This document shows positions 4,997 through 5,021 of a DNA stretch of 5,021 nt, piece after piece. How positions within the stretch are numbered: position 1 is the first letter of the stretch; each line of letters starts with the position of its first letter. The DNA comes from Pseudomonadota bacterium (GTDB taxonomy: Bacteria > Pseudomonadota > Gammaproteobacteria > Burkholderiales > SG8-39). The position numbers and the translations under genes were made by a program. The notes beneath the pieces were generated by a model that saw only the letters and a program-made list of their open reading frames with translations, made no database searches and was not told the origin of the DNA. The stretch spans positions 1-5,021 of the forward strand of contig JAJZUN010000278.1 in NCBI GenBank assembly GCA_021848555.1, in the 5' to 3' direction.

Positions 4997-5021
4997 ATGG
5001 CAAGACCTCGACAGATAGACA
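4997..5021 (+). CDS. Start of a gene cut by the right edge, possibly a TetR-type regulator
   Basis: ATG at 4997 is preceded by GGAG with 6-base spacing and opens MARPRQID before the window ends. A short Arg/Pro-rich N-terminus of this form is common in TetR-family repressors, where it precedes the first helix of the DNA-binding domain. The operator-like palindrome at 4971-4985 fits self-repression. Eight codons cannot establish a family, so the assignment is inference. Whether it controls the transporters upstream is unknown; it has its own promoter. Confidence 0.5.

Overview
This is a GC-rich stretch with dense, mostly same-strand genes, alpha/beta-proteobacterial style codon use (strong G/C third positions) and extended -10 promoters. 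I read it as the chromosome of a betaproteobacterium. That is an inference from composition and gene style, since the window holds no taxonomic marker gene.

Layout. The left edge (1-94) carries the last 30 codons of a + strand reading frame that looks like the tail of a longer, possibly repeated, element. It ends in a GC-rich hairpin. A second hairpin (93-122) is a good rho-independent terminator for the minus-strand gene at 140-343, which encodes a 67-residue exported peptide made almost entirely of Lys, Glu and Ala after its signal sequence. The 284-base divergent spacer (344-627) holds a weak candidate promoter for that gene and a convincing extended -10 element for the rightward genes.

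Rightward, 628-2894 is a two-gene translationally coupled unit: an exported TPR protein overlaps by ATGA a HupE/UreJ-type membrane protein. The latter has an exported N-terminal domain with a textbook EF-hand loop, followed by a His-containing multi-pass membrane domain. After a 45-base gap come two non-identical EamA/DMT transporters (2940-3995 and 4069-4926). The first has a 60-residue tail with 23 histidines, built from two aligned 22-residue repeats. The second lacks its own Shine-Dalgarno sequence but follows a possible 9-codon leader frame that has a strong one.

The right edge (4927-5021) is a markedly AT-richer intergenic region with an extended -10, a perfect 7-1-7 inverted repeat at the expected transcription start, and the first 8 codons of another gene. 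That arrangement suggests a self-regulated transcription factor.

How the genes may work together: the HupE-like protein, the His-rich DMT transporter and the exported TPR partner would fit envelope handling of a divalent metal. Nothing in the sequence names the metal, and the two EamA genes may be functionally unrelated to the TPR-HupE pair. I see no RNA gene, CRISPR array, complete insertion sequence or phage gene.
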